A stretch of DNA of 53,544 bases, from IMG/VR virus record IMGVR_UViG_3300035389_000027, positions 1 to 53,544 of that record. The stretch is one strand, 5' to 3'. The notes beneath the pieces were generated by a model. The model was not told where the DNA came from. It did no database searches and saw only the letters and a program-made list of their open reading frames with translations. The position numbers were made by a program, and so were the translations under genes. Source of the DNA: a virus. Below, one piece after another: positions 29,650 through 39,612 of the stretch; the stretch's first letter is position 1; the number at the start of each line of letters is the position of its first letter.

Positions 29650-31445
29650 AAGATCTAAAATCAATTTCCCTTCTAAAGAGTATCGACACGCGGCTTGACA
29701 AGCTTCTAAATGCTGTCATGTCGAGTTCAAAGGCCACTATCGGCCATATTCAAAAAGCTACCAAAAAGAGTGGACCATCGACCCGGCTTGCACGGAAAAA
29801 GCCCGTGACGGCCAAACTGAAGCGATCCACGGCCAAAAAATCGACCATTGTCATATCGATTGATGAGGTTGATAAGGTGTCCACAAAAAAGGTCGTTGCT
29901 AAGGCGGTCAAAAAAGTTGAACCCCTGCAAAAAAAGCAATCCACCGCAAAGAAAATATCGAAAAAGCCTATTGACCGGCAGGGCATTAAGCCCGTGCCGG
30001 CCGTAAAAAAAGCCTCGTCTGCAAACATTAATCAGGACCGGCAGGAAAAGACACAACAAAAAGCGAACAACAAGGGGTTTTTCAAATCCCTGGCCGCTTC
30101 GTTTTCGTCGGTCACCGGGAAAATAACGGGGCAGGTTAGGGAATTGACCGCCGGAAAGGGCGGCGTCGAACAAGGCCGGGATGCGGTGGGTATGGCTGCC
30201 GGCGGGCCGGTGTGGGGCGCAATCAAAGAAATGACCGAGTTTGTTTCTGATGTCCGGGGCGAACGGAGCATGACCGGGCGGATTGTCGGGAACCTGTTTA
30301 AACGGTTTGCCGGTAGGAAAGCGGCCGCCGATACTCCGGAAGGGTATAAGCCGGATAAAAACGGGAAACTTCGAGATAAAAAGGGGCATTTCCTGAAAGG
30401 GTCGGGAACTGTCGAGAAATCACCGGACAAAAAACAGGATAATAATGCCCTGTTCGATGATCTGTTCGGCAATGATGGACAAAAGGGCAAACCGGCCGGC
30501 CACCTTACCCGGAAAAGCAAAAAAAGAAGTGCCGAACAGCTGGGAACCGTCACAGACTCCATGAAGGTCAGTGAAAAGGCGGAGAAAAAACGGCATAAGG
30601 AACTTTTAAGCGCGGTCAAGGGAATCGATGCCGACGGGGACGGCGGCCTTCTAGGTAATTTGAAGGGCGGCAAGGGTATCTCCGGAAAAATAAAAGGCCT
30701 GCTGGGGCTGGGGGCTGCCGGCGGGGTGGCTACAAAGGGCGGCGGCATCCTGAGCAAGGTCCTTGGCGGTGGCAAAAAAGCCATGGGCGCAGTGAAGGGG
30801 CTGGGGGGCAAAGCGCTTGGGAAAGTCGGGGGCAAGGGGGCCTTGAAGGGGCTGGGTAAGGCTGGCGGCAAGTCGTTATTGAAAAAAATCCCTGTCTTGG
30901 GTCTTTTGGCGGGCGGTGGGTTTGCCATACAACGTCTGATGAAAGGGGACATGGCCGGTGCCCTTGGTGAATTAAGTTCAGGAGCGGCCAGCATGGTCCC
31001 GGGACTTGGAACGGCGGCATCTGTGGCTATTGATGCCGGACTCGTGGCGCGTGATCTGAAAAACGGTGAGGCAGATGAGACTGTAACGCCTCATGGACCG
31101 GATACCCGGGCCGAGATTGAACAGATCCGGGCGGCCAAGAAAAACAAATCTTTAAATAAAGGCAAAAAGAAAACATTACAAGCAGGGACAGTATCAGGCA
31201 AAAAAAGCAGTACGGTTCCCGGTAAAATTGGTAAGACAGTGTTACCCGTGTCGCCGATTAAGGCCCCGGCCGTGTCAAAAGCACCGGCTACGCAGTCTCA
31301 ACCGGCGGCGGCGAAGCAACAACAACCGGTTATTGTGATAAAAAACGCGGAAAGAGAAAAAGAAAAAAAGAAATCTTTACCGCATAATATTCCAACTGAG
31401 TATGACGATACCGTTTTGACGCTAATGGCGCATGACCGATTATGA
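29646..31445 (+). CDS. Tape measure protein
   Basis: 599-residue protein that would set tail length and help eject DNA. It has a basic N-terminal part (~50-140, rich in K, S and A), a glycine- and alanine-rich hydrophobic region (~335-470, GLLGLGAAGGVATKGGGILSKV, KSLLKKIPVLGLLAGGGFAIQRLM) and a basic, proline-rich C-terminus, as in many tape measures. GTG start overlapping the chaperone extension. It is short for a phage tape measure and lacks clear long coiled coils, so some uncertainty remains. Confidence 0.65.
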   Translation: MKDLKSISLLKSIDTRLDKLLNAVMSSSKATIGHIQKATKKSGPSTRLARKKPVTAKLKRSTAKKSTIVISIDEVDKVSTKKVVAKAVKKVEPLQKKQSTAKKISKKPIDRQGIKPVPAVKKASSANINQDRQEKTQQKANNKGFFKSLAASFSSVTGKITGQVRELTAGKGGVEQGRDAVGMAAGGPVWGAIKEMTEFVSDVRGERSMTGRIVGNLFKRFAGRKAAADTPEGYKPDKNGKLRDKKGHFLKGSGTVEKSPDKKQDNNALFDDLFGNDGQKGKPAGHLTRKSKKRSAEQLGTVTDSMKVSEKAEKKRHKELLSAVKGIDADGDGGLLGNLKGGKGISGKIKGLLGLGAAGGVATKGGGILSKVLGGGKKAMGAVKGLGGKALGKVGGKGALKGLGKAGGKSLLKKIPVLGLLAGGGFAIQRLMKGDMAGALGELSSGAASMVPGLGTAASVAIDAGLVARDLKNGEADETVTPHGPDTRAEIEQIRAAKKNKSLNKGKKKTLQAGTVSGKKSSTVPGKIGKTVLPVSPIKAPAVSKAPATQSQPAAAKQQQPVIVIKNAEREKEKKKSLPHNIPTEYDDTVLTLMAHDRL

Positions 31446-31792
31446 GCGAACTTAAAGAATATAACTGGTTGATGGTGTCATCCCCAAGCGAGGGGGTAAG
31501 TACCCACGATGACGGCGCGGCCATGGCCCAGCGGATTCTTGAATGGTTGGGCACTCCGGAGGGCAGCGTCGCGGACCTGCCGGACTGGGGCAATACGCTT
31601 TTTACGCTTAAACACGAGCCGACCGGTGTGGATCTTCAGGTATTTGCTGAAATGACCATTTTTGAGAAACTTATCAAAGATGTCGAGGATATTGATATTC
31701 GAAAAGTGAGCGTCGAATTTCCTGATATCGACATGGCCAAGGTTACCATTGCGTATGGTACCGAGACTCTTGAAGAGACGGTGATATTATGA
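31442..31792 (+). CDS. Baseplate wedge protein, gp25/gpW family
   Basis: 116-residue protein of the gpW/gp25 family, the lysozyme-like but non-catalytic wedge piece that starts sheath assembly. AMAQRILEWLGTPEGSVADLPDWGNTLFTLKHEPT followed by VEDIDIRKVSVEFPDIDMAKVTI matches the family well, and the length is typical. ATG 31442 overlaps the tape measure stop (ATGA), and its own stop overlaps the next start, which is the order seen in many myoviruses. Confidence 0.85.
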   Translation: MSELKEYNWLMVSSPSEGVSTHDDGAAMAQRILEWLGTPEGSVADLPDWGNTLFTLKHEPTGVDLQVFAEMTIFEKLIKDVEDIDIRKVSVEFPDIDMAKVTIAYGTETLEETVIL

Positions 31793-33186
31793 TCAGTAAA
31801 ACCGAGGCAATAGCCAAGTTTAAGGAAATAATCGGCACAAAAGGGACATGGGGCCAGCTGGCTGCATCTCAATTTGTCGAACATCTTGCTATTTTTATGT
31901 CCTGGGCGCTTCGGCAAGCATTGTGGGCTATTGAAAGGGCCTTTCAGGAGTTTTTCAGATCCACAGCTATGAACCGGTCAAGCATTCTGGCCCACGTTGA
32001 GGATGAAAACTACATCCCTTTGAAAGCAACCCCGGCCACGGGGACATGCAGCATCACAAATAACGGAGCGGCGGCGGTGTCGCTGGATCTTTACCAAGCT
32101 TTCCTGTCATCCACACAGGAGGATTACATTTTAAACGAGGTTGTCGCCTTGGCTGCGGGCAGTACCGCTGCAGTCGAATTTAAGCAGTTTGAAAAAATGA
32201 TCCTTCTGTATGCCGTTGATGAGGAAAAAGCCTTTTACGAGATCCTCTTCGATAAGGTGCTGTCCGGCACCATTCACAGCATGACCGTGTATGTGGATGA
32301 CGTGGAATGGACGCTGGATAGTAAATTCCGAAACGCTTATTCAGACTCAAAATTTTACGATGAATTCTATTCACATACGGATCAAGTCGGCATCCGATTT
32401 GGTAACGGCATATTCGGACAGGTCCCGGCCCTTGATAGTGTGGTCCGGGTAGAATTATGGCTCACCAATGGCGATACCTACCTTGCGGAAAATCAGGCGC
32501 TTACTATTGTCGGTGAGGTCCTGGACGTTGCCGGGGACGCGGTTGACTTGGCCGTCATGAGCACTACTGCCCTGACTGGCGGCACTGATATGGAAGATAC
32601 CGAAAGCATCCGGAGAAACCTTCAATATTGGCCCATCTATAATGATCAACTGGTTTGGGATAACGATTACATCTATTTTGTGAAACGAAGTGTGTCCGAT
32701 ATTATATGGATGAATGTTTGGGGTGAAAAAGAAGCCGAAGCCGAAGCGGGCGCGGCAAGTCTGGCTTTTATCAACACCATTTTCGTTTCAGCGTACCAGG
32801 CGGGCGGGGCCGCTATCGAGGGCACCGTCATTGATCTGCTGGAAGGCGCGGTTGAAAAGCTTAATCGCAAATTTGAATGGGTTGCCCCTTCTTTTGTAAC
32901 GTTCACCGTATCGGTCACCGCAAAAGTCGGCAAATCACGCAATACGGCCGATGTCGAAACCGCTATTACTGAAATTCTTGCAACCAATTACGACAAGGAC
33001 TCCGCAAACCGAAAAGACTTGGTTCTGCTAAGAGAGATTTACGCATTGATCGAGGGTACCGGCTATTTTACTGGCGTTGGGGAGTATTTTGAAGTCACGG
33101 CGGCCGGGGACACGACGGCGGATCTTCTCAAGGAAATGGTTTGTATTGATCTGGGCACTTCAACTTTTACAATCGGGTATTTATGA
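31789..33186 (+). CDS. Baseplate J-like wedge protein (gp6 type)
   Basis: 465-residue baseplate wedge protein of the J/gp6 group. Early FRSTAMNRSSILAHVEDENYIPLKATPATGTCSITN and the middle QVGIRFGNGIFGQVPALDSVVRVELWLTNGD are characteristic, followed by GGTDMEDTESIRRN and the C-terminal arm domain. The length is normal. It follows the gp25-like gene with a 4-base overlap and precedes the I-like gene, the canonical baseplate order. Confidence 0.9.
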   Translation: MISKTEAIAKFKEIIGTKGTWGQLAASQFVEHLAIFMSWALRQALWAIERAFQEFFRSTAMNRSSILAHVEDENYIPLKATPATGTCSITNNGAAAVSLDLYQAFLSSTQEDYILNEVVALAAGSTAAVEFKQFEKMILLYAVDEEKAFYEILFDKVLSGTIHSMTVYVDDVEWTLDSKFRNAYSDSKFYDEFYSHTDQVGIRFGNGIFGQVPALDSVVRVELWLTNGDTYLAENQALTIVGEVLDVAGDAVDLAVMSTTALTGGTDMEDTESIRRNLQYWPIYNDQLVWDNDYIYFVKRSVSDIIWMNVWGEKEAEAEAGAASLAFINTIFVSAYQAGGAAIEGTVIDLLEGAVEKLNRKFEWVAPSFVTFTVSVTAKVGKSRNTADVETAITEILATNYDKDSANRKDLVLLREIYALIEGTGYFTGVGEYFEVTAAGDTTADLLKEMVCIDLGTSTFTIGYL

Positions 33187-33845
33187 TTGACTGGTTAAAA
33201 AAACGATTGGTCCCGGCTAAAGGGGATACCTCAAGATGGTCGGAACTTGCGGAAGCGTGTCAAACGTTTTGGGAAACGTATTTTGACCCTTATGCACAGC
33301 GGTTACTTGATCTGAGGTCAATTTACACGGCATGGGGCGATGATCTTGAAACGATCATGACCGAGCTGGGGGATTATTTCCGGGCGGATATCGGGGAAAG
33401 CGTCGACAGGCCTATTCAAATTGTGTGGCGACGGCTGGAATTACAGGGGAAAGAGACTAAAAACCTTGCTCATATGACTTTGAGGCGTAAGTTTTTAGGC
33501 CTGGATATCGAATGGGTGCCGCTTTATCACGAAAAAACCGCCGAGTACGGTACCGCTTTTAAAAAGCTCGAAGAGATAGAGTTCGCCGGGCTGGATGTGG
33601 CCGATTATTTTTTAACTTCTCACGGCAAGATTCAACTGGCATCCAAATCTTTGAATCAGCAAAATTTATCTTTTGCCGATTTCCTGGCGGCGGTCAAGGA
33701 AGAGCTTGAGCGTTTTTTACCAACCCATATTGTTTATGATGGGGCTGAATTAACGTCGGAGGAATTAAATTTGCCGATTTATTTTGGCGGGTTTGTGGTT
33801 GAAGGCGTCACAACTGAAATAGAAATGGATGCTTTTGTTTATTAA
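33183..33845 (+). CDS. Baseplate-to-fibre protein (P2 I-like)
   Basis: 220-residue protein directly after the J-like wedge and before the first tail fibre, the position of gpI-like connector proteins. It contains the early ETYFDPYAQRLLDLRSIYTAWGDDLETIMTELGDYFRADIGE and a middle KNLAHMTLRRKFLGLDIEWVPLYHE segment, similar to the region linking fibres to the baseplate. ATG 33183 overlaps the previous stop. The exact family is not certain. Confidence 0.7.
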   Translation: MIDWLKKRLVPAKGDTSRWSELAEACQTFWETYFDPYAQRLLDLRSIYTAWGDDLETIMTELGDYFRADIGESVDRPIQIVWRRLELQGKETKNLAHMTLRRKFLGLDIEWVPLYHEKTAEYGTAFKKLEEIEFAGLDVADYFLTSHGKIQLASKSLNQQNLSFADFLAAVKEELERFLPTHIVYDGAELTSEELNLPIYFGGFVVEGVTTEIEMDAFVY

Positions 33846-33854
33846 GGAGTAACA

Positions 33855-35120
33855 ATGTCACAGTTTGGCAATTTTTTTATAACCGATGCCGGCGCGGACC
33901 TGCTGTCAAAGGTCCAGGCAGGCGGAACGCTTCAGTTCAATCGTTTGGCTATAGGGGATGGGACATGGCCTGATGCCGGCGCGGACAATTCGGCCATGAC
34001 CGGCCTTTTAAGTGAAAAGGTCACCATGGGCATCCAAACCCTGACGGCGATAGGCGGCGGAAAGGCCAATTTAGCCTCTATTATGATGTATGCCGACCTG
34101 CTGTCTACCGGTTTTTATGGCCGTGAATTGGGGTTATTTGCTCAAGATCCGGACAATGGAGAAATTCTATTTTCGGCGGCTTATTCCGGGGATCTATCCG
34201 ACTGGATACCGGCCACAACTGAGGTCCCGGCCTATGAGCATGCTTATAACCTGGGAATTGCTATAGGAAGTGCGACTACATTGACCGTACAGGTCGACCA
34301 GACGATTGTTACCGCTACGGTACAGAATCTTAACGATCATGCTGCCCTGACAGACCCGCATAGCGCAACCAGCGCGGCCACAGCCAGTCGCCTTGTTCTC
34401 AGGGATACAAACGGCCGGGCGCAGGTCAATGCGCCTGCTGTTGCGGCGGATATTGCACGTCTGGCCGAAGTGGACGCGGAAGCTACGCTCAGGGGTAATG
34501 CCGATAGTGCAGAAGCTTCCACACGGCAATCCGCTGACAGTACGCTCCAAGAAAATATTGATTCGGAAGCTACGCTCAGGGCCAATGCGGACATTGCCCA
34601 TGCTGCTTTAACCCACCTTGCGTTGGGGGAGACTTCCGCTATGGCCTACAGGGGCGATAGAGGCAAGGTAGCTTATGACCATCGCGCTTTAACGAATAAC
34701 CCGCATGCTGTGACGGCTGCGCAACTTGGAGCGGCTGCGATTCTTACACAAATCAAAACCGTTGATGGCCCTGGTACCGGCCTGGATGCTGATTTGCTGG
34801 ACGGAAAACATGCAAGCGAATTCTGGGATGATGCCGCCGGGGTATGCAGCCTTGCATCTAATGGCTACCAGAAATTTCCCAGCGGACTTATTCTCCAATG
34901 GGGTGTAAAAGATTATGTCCATTACAGTACTGATGAGGAAGTAACTTTCCCAATCGCCTTTCTTAATGCTTGTTTACAGGGCTTTACGGTACAAGGGGCA
35001 AAGGTTGGTATCGAGACGTTTTTCGGTGGGGCTGTTTATAATTTGACCAAAACTCAAATGACGCTTTTTAATATGGCAACCACCAACGTGATAATGCGTT
35101 GGTTTGCAATTGGTTATTAA
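33855..35120 (+). CDS. Tail-collar fibre protein
   Basis: 421-residue tail fibre. The N-terminal ~150 residues are a tail-collar fibre domain (FFITDAGADLLSKVQAGGTLQFNRLAIGDG, GKANLASIMMYADLLSTGFYGRELGLFAQD) that attaches to the baseplate. The middle is low-complexity and repeat-like (EATLRGNADSAEAST, ALGETSAMAYRGDRGKVAYDH), and the C-terminal ~90 residues (FPSGLILQWGVK to IMRWFAIGY) resemble a gp53-type fibre tip that contacts the receptor. AAGGAG precedes the ATG. The AYRGDRGK segment recurs in the second fibre. Confidence 0.88.
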   Translation: MSQFGNFFITDAGADLLSKVQAGGTLQFNRLAIGDGTWPDAGADNSAMTGLLSEKVTMGIQTLTAIGGGKANLASIMMYADLLSTGFYGRELGLFAQDPDNGEILFSAAYSGDLSDWIPATTEVPAYEHAYNLGIAIGSATTLTVQVDQTIVTATVQNLNDHAALTDPHSATSAATASRLVLRDTNGRAQVNAPAVAADIARLAEVDAEATLRGNADSAEASTRQSADSTLQENIDSEATLRANADIAHAALTHLALGETSAMAYRGDRGKVAYDHRALTNNPHAVTAAQLGAAAILTQIKTVDGPGTGLDADLLDGKHASEFWDDAAGVCSLASNGYQKFPSGLILQWGVKDYVHYSTDEEVTFPIAFLNACLQGFTVQGAKVGIETFFGGAVYNLTKTQMTLFNMATTNVIMRWFAIGY

Positions 35121-35135
35121 AAAAGAGAGGGTTTG

Positions 35136-35705
35136 ATGGGACAAAAACACGCTACATTCAACGACAATGGGGTTCCGGTGGCTTTTTACAGCACGGAAGT
35201 CCATGGGGAACTCAATGCGCCCGGATGCATGATCCCGGATAATGCCGAAGCTATCACTACCGGCGATTGGAAAAAATATATATCCGGTAATTATTACCAG
35301 TCGAAGGGTGCGTGTACGCTTATTCCGGCTCCGGTTGAAAGCCTGGAAGATACCAAGAGTGCGGCATACCAAAGGATCAACATAGCCCGTCTTAAAGTGG
35401 TGGATGGGGGCGTCGAGTGGAATGGCTATATCTGGGATTCTGACGAAACCAGCCGAAACAACTTGACCGGTTCGATTTCCGGGTTTCAAGCGGGATTGTT
35501 CGCGGCCGATCCGGAGACAGGCATCGTCATTACCTGGCGGACAGCGGATAATCAGGATATCGAATTAACTGCGGTTGAATTGTTGGGCATGGCGGGCGCC
35601 ATGCTGAACCACGTAAACACTCAATACCAAAGATCATGGGTACTGAAACAACAAATAAATGCCGCGACCACGGTCGAAGCGGTGGCGGCGATCATCTGGA
35701 CCTAA
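35136..35705 (+). CDS. DUF4376-type tail fibre assembly-like protein
   Basis: 189-residue protein following the first fibre. Its C-terminal half (INIARLKVVDGGVEWNGYIWDSDE, SRNNLTGSISGFQAGLFAA, WRTADNQDIELTAVELLGM) is a DUF4376 domain, which commonly sits next to fibre genes and is thought to aid fibre folding or attach to it. Start ATG 35136 behind GAGAGG; a TTG lies just before it. A second, divergent protein of this kind follows the second fibre (42911). Confidence 0.75.
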   Translation: MGQKHATFNDNGVPVAFYSTEVHGELNAPGCMIPDNAEAITTGDWKKYISGNYYQSKGACTLIPAPVESLEDTKSAAYQRINIARLKVVDGGVEWNGYIWDSDETSRNNLTGSISGFQAGLFAADPETGIVITWRTADNQDIELTAVELLGMAGAMLNHVNTQYQRSWVLKQQINAATTVEAVAAIIWT

Positions 35706-35732
35706 AATCAATGTGCATGAAAGGACGTTTTT

Positions 35733-36338
35733 ATGAAAACAATCGGTTTTGTAAATTTTAACCCCAAGGGCCTGAAACCCTTGACGGATGAGCTTGAAAA
35801 GAAACACAAGCTGCCCGTTGTCGATGTGAAGGCGCCCAACATGCCAAAGCGTGAGGACGGGTTCCAGGTCAAGACGGCCACCTTTACTTTTGAGAGCGGT
35901 CAAAAAATGGTCCTGAAGATCAAGGCGAACGGTACTATTTTTCAGGTCCGGCTTAACGGTAAGGTTATTCCGGTGAAAAACTCTGAAGACTTGCACGTTC
36001 CCCAGAATTTCAAAAAAGCCGTCAAGGAAATGGCGAATTTTGTCAAGAAAAACGAGCCCGCCTACACAAAACAGAAGGCCAAGCGATTAAATAAGGCGGT
36101 GGGCCCCAAACCGAAGCGGGTTAGCGCGAGTGTAGCCAAACAACTTTCTTTCAAGAAATCTTTATTGGAAGATTTAAAGGCGGAGGCCACCGAACTGGGG
36201 CAGGAATTGACGGAACAAAAAGGCGTTGCCGACACAAAGACGTCAAACCTTGAAGCCTTGAAAGCCGAACTTAAAACCGAACAGGACCGTAACGAGGCCC
36301 TGCAAACCGAATACAATCAACTGTTGGAGGCAGCATAA
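35733..36338 (+). CDS. DarA-like small protein (defence against restriction)
   Basis: 201-residue protein. VKTATFTFESGQKMVLKIKANGTIFQVRLNGKVIPVK resembles the N-terminal domain of defence-against-restriction proteins, followed by a lysine-rich stretch and a C-terminal coiled coil (~150-200, LSFKKSLLEDLKAEATELGQEL and the repeats after it). In P1 and similar phages such proteins are packaged and injected to block host restriction. It precedes the large DarA-like gene, whose start overlaps its stop. Family recalled from pattern; not certain. Confidence 0.6.
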   Translation: MKTIGFVNFNPKGLKPLTDELEKKHKLPVVDVKAPNMPKREDGFQVKTATFTFESGQKMVLKIKANGTIFQVRLNGKVIPVKNSEDLHVPQNFKKAVKEMANFVKKNEPAYTKQKAKRLNKAVGPKPKRVSASVAKQLSFKKSLLEDLKAEATELGQELTEQKGVADTKTSNLEALKAELKTEQDRNEALQTEYNQLLEAA

Positions 36339-39300
36339 TGAATAATCCCTATGCCGATGGCACAAAAGTTACCCTGGGGCTGGATCTGTTCGCCCGTGGG
36401 TTCTCTCAAAAAGAACTGGATGCCGCTTATTATGATTTAACGGCGGATCCGGATCAAGAAAGCCTGTTGTTTGAAACCGCTTCTTTTCAGGACATCGATG
36501 ACGAATACAACCCGGGCGAACTGGAAATGATTCTTGAATCGATTCGGGTTAAGAAATTCTCACAGACCGCTTCAAAAATGAAAGCCCTGGTACGGGTTCT
36601 GAATAAAAACGCCAAAAAAGAGATTACGGCGGAACCGGCCATGATCGGAAAGCCCCGAAAGTCGGGTATGTTTGCGACTGTCACGGTGCAAATTCCTTTC
36701 ACTGATGGGCAGGTCCTCAGTATTGTTTTTCATAGCCCCGGCGGTGATGAGCGCAAGATCCTGGCTGATGACGCGATTATCGCTTTTCGCTGGTTGCTGA
36801 ACAAAAGGGATATCACACACGCGGTATCACCGGAAAAGGGCCAGAATGTAAGCCTGGAAAAGATCAGTAAGCGGATAATGCAGATCACGGCCAAAAACTC
36901 CGAGATATTCCAGAAAAAACAGTCTGAAATCAAGGCACAAAAAACGGAACTGGCCGAAACGACCACGGCTATTGATACGCAGGAAAAGCAGAAACAAGAG
37001 ACCCTGGCCACGATCACCGAAGTTAAGGCGCAGGCCGAAACCGCTGATGAGGATATTGGTGTCCTGCAGGCCCGTATTGAAAAGCTCAAAGAGGACAATG
37101 CCGACCTTGAAAACTCTCTTGAGGCTTTAAAAAAGAAACGGGCCGAAGAAAAAGTGAGAAATGACGCGATTGATGAAACGAAACGGCTACAGGCATTGGG
37201 CGCAGAGCATGTCCCGGGCCTTCGCTTTCAGGATACGGAAGATGCCGGCCGAACATGGGAGTATTTTCAGTCGGGCAATCTGACGCAGGACCAGTGGGAC
37301 AGCTATGTCAAGGATTTGTATAAATCCGGAAAAGCTACGGAACCTGAAATTGAAAACATCGATGATATTAAATGGGATGATCTAAAAGAACTCTTTACCT
37401 CCGCAAAAACAGAGGCAAGGCGTGAGGTCATAAGGGGTGAAATAAAAAAACGTACTGAAAATCTTGGCGGTTTATCCTTGGCGGAACTTCGGACGCTTTA
37501 CAAAAGCACTGAATCCCGGGACAAACAAGATGCGGTGCTTCAGGAAATTGAAAAACGTGTCGCTAACGGTGAAGATGATGTGTCGGAAACCGAATCAAAT
37601 GCCGATAAAATAAAAGGCATTCTCATCCTTGGTGACCGTCCCACCGAGGCACCTGTCGGCAGTCTGATTTTTAATGCCCCCCGGCCCATTGTCGGGCATG
37701 AAGAGTGGCAGGGTGACTTTGCCCATGGCCGTTTCTATACCGCCGTCGATCCCAAGGGGGACCGGGCGGATTGGATGATTGAAGAGAACCGCAAGATGGA
37801 CGCCTATGTCGCTGAATTTCGAAATAAGGCGGAAACCTTGGCACTTGCAAAGGCCTGGTTCCGGGCAGAATATCCGCAATATGCCGACAAACAAGAGGCC
37901 CGGGAAGATTCAGATGAAGATTATATCCGGTCTTTCCATGCGCGTATGGAAAAAATCAAGACATACGGGGAACTCAAAAAGGTACTTGCTATATACGGTG
38001 CCATGGTCGGCAAAACGGGCACCGAACCCGAGCCCGAAAAAGAAACGGTCTCAATCCTGCCGGCAAAAGAGCAGAAGGGAAACCCGGCAAAGCGGGCGGC
38101 CAGAATCCTGCATAAGCTGAAGCTGGAAGCCCGGGCCATGAAAAACGACTTTCATGTGAAGCTGAAAAACGGGGCCTGGATGGATTTATCCATTGAAACC
38201 CATGATACCGACTCCATGGATGGTGACGGCGGCAAGCGGATCTATTTCACTCAGTACATAAAAGAGGGCGGTGACCTGATTATTGATTCTGAAATGGTTT
38301 TTGTCACCAATGCCTATACCGGATACCTGAAGCTTGCGGAGATCGGTTATCGGGGACCCATGGGCGAAGTCAGAAAAACCAATATCGGGCGGCCGGAAAG
38401 CAGCTGGGCAAACATGTTCTCAAAAAATTTGATTGATCAGGGGTATGACAAAGCGTCACCGGCCGAAGTCGAGACTGAAACCAAAAATCTGAAGCAACTC
38501 ATTGCCAAAATAAAGGAAGAAAAGGATCAGAACAAAAAGGCTGACCTTTGGTATGACGCCGATCTGAACACTTCCGAAGGCAATCAGGCCGTCAGGGAAA
38601 TGGTGATGTCGCTTCCGGCTGGACAGTACAAGCTACACAGCCGGGAATATGGCACAAATCTCGTAGACCTTATGTATGAGCTTTACGGAAAAATGCCAAG
38701 TAATATGGTTGATGAGCCGTTGCTTTTAGGGTTGACAACGACAAATCCCGAAAAAGTGAATGCTACATTCACTCACGACATGGATTCGGTGACCATAAAT
38801 AGCGACAAAGCCAATGCTCCGACGATTGATGATGTCAAGGCATGGATGCGGACAAATACCAGCCTTGACCTTGACACCGAGGACCCTGAAAACGGTGAAA
38901 TAGCGTATTCCACCAGGCAAAGTGGTGATGTCGGCAACGAGACACCGGGAAAAGGCGACATCGAATATGTAGGTAAAATAGCCAAAAAGCTTACAGCGCA
39001 ATTCCCTGGTGTACAGACTTCTCGGGAAACGGTTGATGAGTATGTGATACTTACCATTTCCGGTTGTAAGCCCGAAATCGGCACGGGGACCGACCCCGGG
39101 CCTGATACCAAGATCGATCCCCCCGATATCCCTGAAAAAATGGTGTCAATTTTAAACGCTTTCGATGCCGGTAACATGGGTGAAGCTGATTATTCGGAAG
39201 CTTCGTACCAAATCGTGGATGAATTCACGGCGGATGAAGTCAAGGATGCCAGCGGGATATTGAAAAATTACACTGAATCCGATTCCTACCGGGCCATGTC

Positions 39301-39601
39301 TGAGCCAGAACAAGACAAGTACAACCACTGGGCGCAGGTTTTATTTATGGCCATGGTCGCTATGAATAAAGACATAAATAAACCGGATCCTGAACCTGAA
39401 CCCGGCCCGGACCTGGACGAAGGCACTTTGCAAATAGCGGATGATCTTCTGTCCGGCGCATATGATGACATCCCCATGGACGAGCTGTCAGACCTCATTG
39501 AGCCGATCTTCGACCTTGACGAAGGTAAGTATATGGACCTGATGGAAAAAGTTGATTCTTACGCAACTGAGCTAACCAAAAAGAAAGCGCAGGCCGCATA
39601 A
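36338..39601 (+). CDS. Large DarA-like protein, packaged anti-restriction candidate
   Basis: 1087-residue protein. Residues ~95-190 (FATVTVQIPFTDGQVLSIVFHSPGGDE, IAFRWLLNKRDITHAVSPEKGQ, RIMQITAKNSEIFQKKQSEIKAQ) match DarA-type N-terminal domains. A long coiled coil (~190-290) and several globular domains follow, separated by proline- and glutamate-rich linkers (for example PDPEPEPGPDLDEG). Injected internal proteins of this group protect DNA from type I restriction (P1). AGG-rich ribosome binding site at 36326-36330; coupled to the previous gene. A strong hairpin follows the stop. Confidence 0.7.
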   Translation: MNNPYADGTKVTLGLDLFARGFSQKELDAAYYDLTADPDQESLLFETASFQDIDDEYNPGELEMILESIRVKKFSQTASKMKALVRVLNKNAKKEITAEPAMIGKPRKSGMFATVTVQIPFTDGQVLSIVFHSPGGDERKILADDAIIAFRWLLNKRDITHAVSPEKGQNVSLEKISKRIMQITAKNSEIFQKKQSEIKAQKTELAETTTAIDTQEKQKQETLATITEVKAQAETADEDIGVLQARIEKLKEDNADLENSLEALKKKRAEEKVRNDAIDETKRLQALGAEHVPGLRFQDTEDAGRTWEYFQSGNLTQDQWDSYVKDLYKSGKATEPEIENIDDIKWDDLKELFTSAKTEARREVIRGEIKKRTENLGGLSLAELRTLYKSTESRDKQDAVLQEIEKRVANGEDDVSETESNADKIKGILILGDRPTEAPVGSLIFNAPRPIVGHEEWQGDFAHGRFYTAVDPKGDRADWMIEENRKMDAYVAEFRNKAETLALAKAWFRAEYPQYADKQEAREDSDEDYIRSFHARMEKIKTYGELKKVLAIYGAMVGKTGTEPEPEKETVSILPAKEQKGNPAKRAARILHKLKLEARAMKNDFHVKLKNGAWMDLSIETHDTDSMDGDGGKRIYFTQYIKEGGDLIIDSEMVFVTNAYTGYLKLAEIGYRGPMGEVRKTNIGRPESSWANMFSKNLIDQGYDKASPAEVETETKNLKQLIAKIKEEKDQNKKADLWYDADLNTSEGNQAVREMVMSLPAGQYKLHSREYGTNLVDLMYELYGKMPSNMVDEPLLLGLTTTNPEKVNATFTHDMDSVTINSDKANAPTIDDVKAWMRTNTSLDLDTEDPENGEIAYSTRQSGDVGNETPGKGDIEYVGKIAKKLTAQFPGVQTSRETVDEYVILTISGCKPEIGTGTDPGPDTKIDPPDIPEKMVSILNAFDAGNMGEADYSEASYQIVDEFTADEVKDASGILKNYTESDSYRAMSEPEQDKYNHWAQVLFMAMVAMNKDINKPDPEPEPGPDLDEGTLQIADDLLSGAYDDIPMDELSDLIEPIFDLDEGKYMDLMEKVDSYATELTKKKAQAA

Positions 39602-39612
39602 AAGAACCTTAA

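Noticed and set aside
30032-30994. A 320-codon minus-strand frame opposite the tape measure
   Set aside because: Proline- and serine-rich product mirrors the glycine- and lysine-rich plus-strand coding; no start signals.
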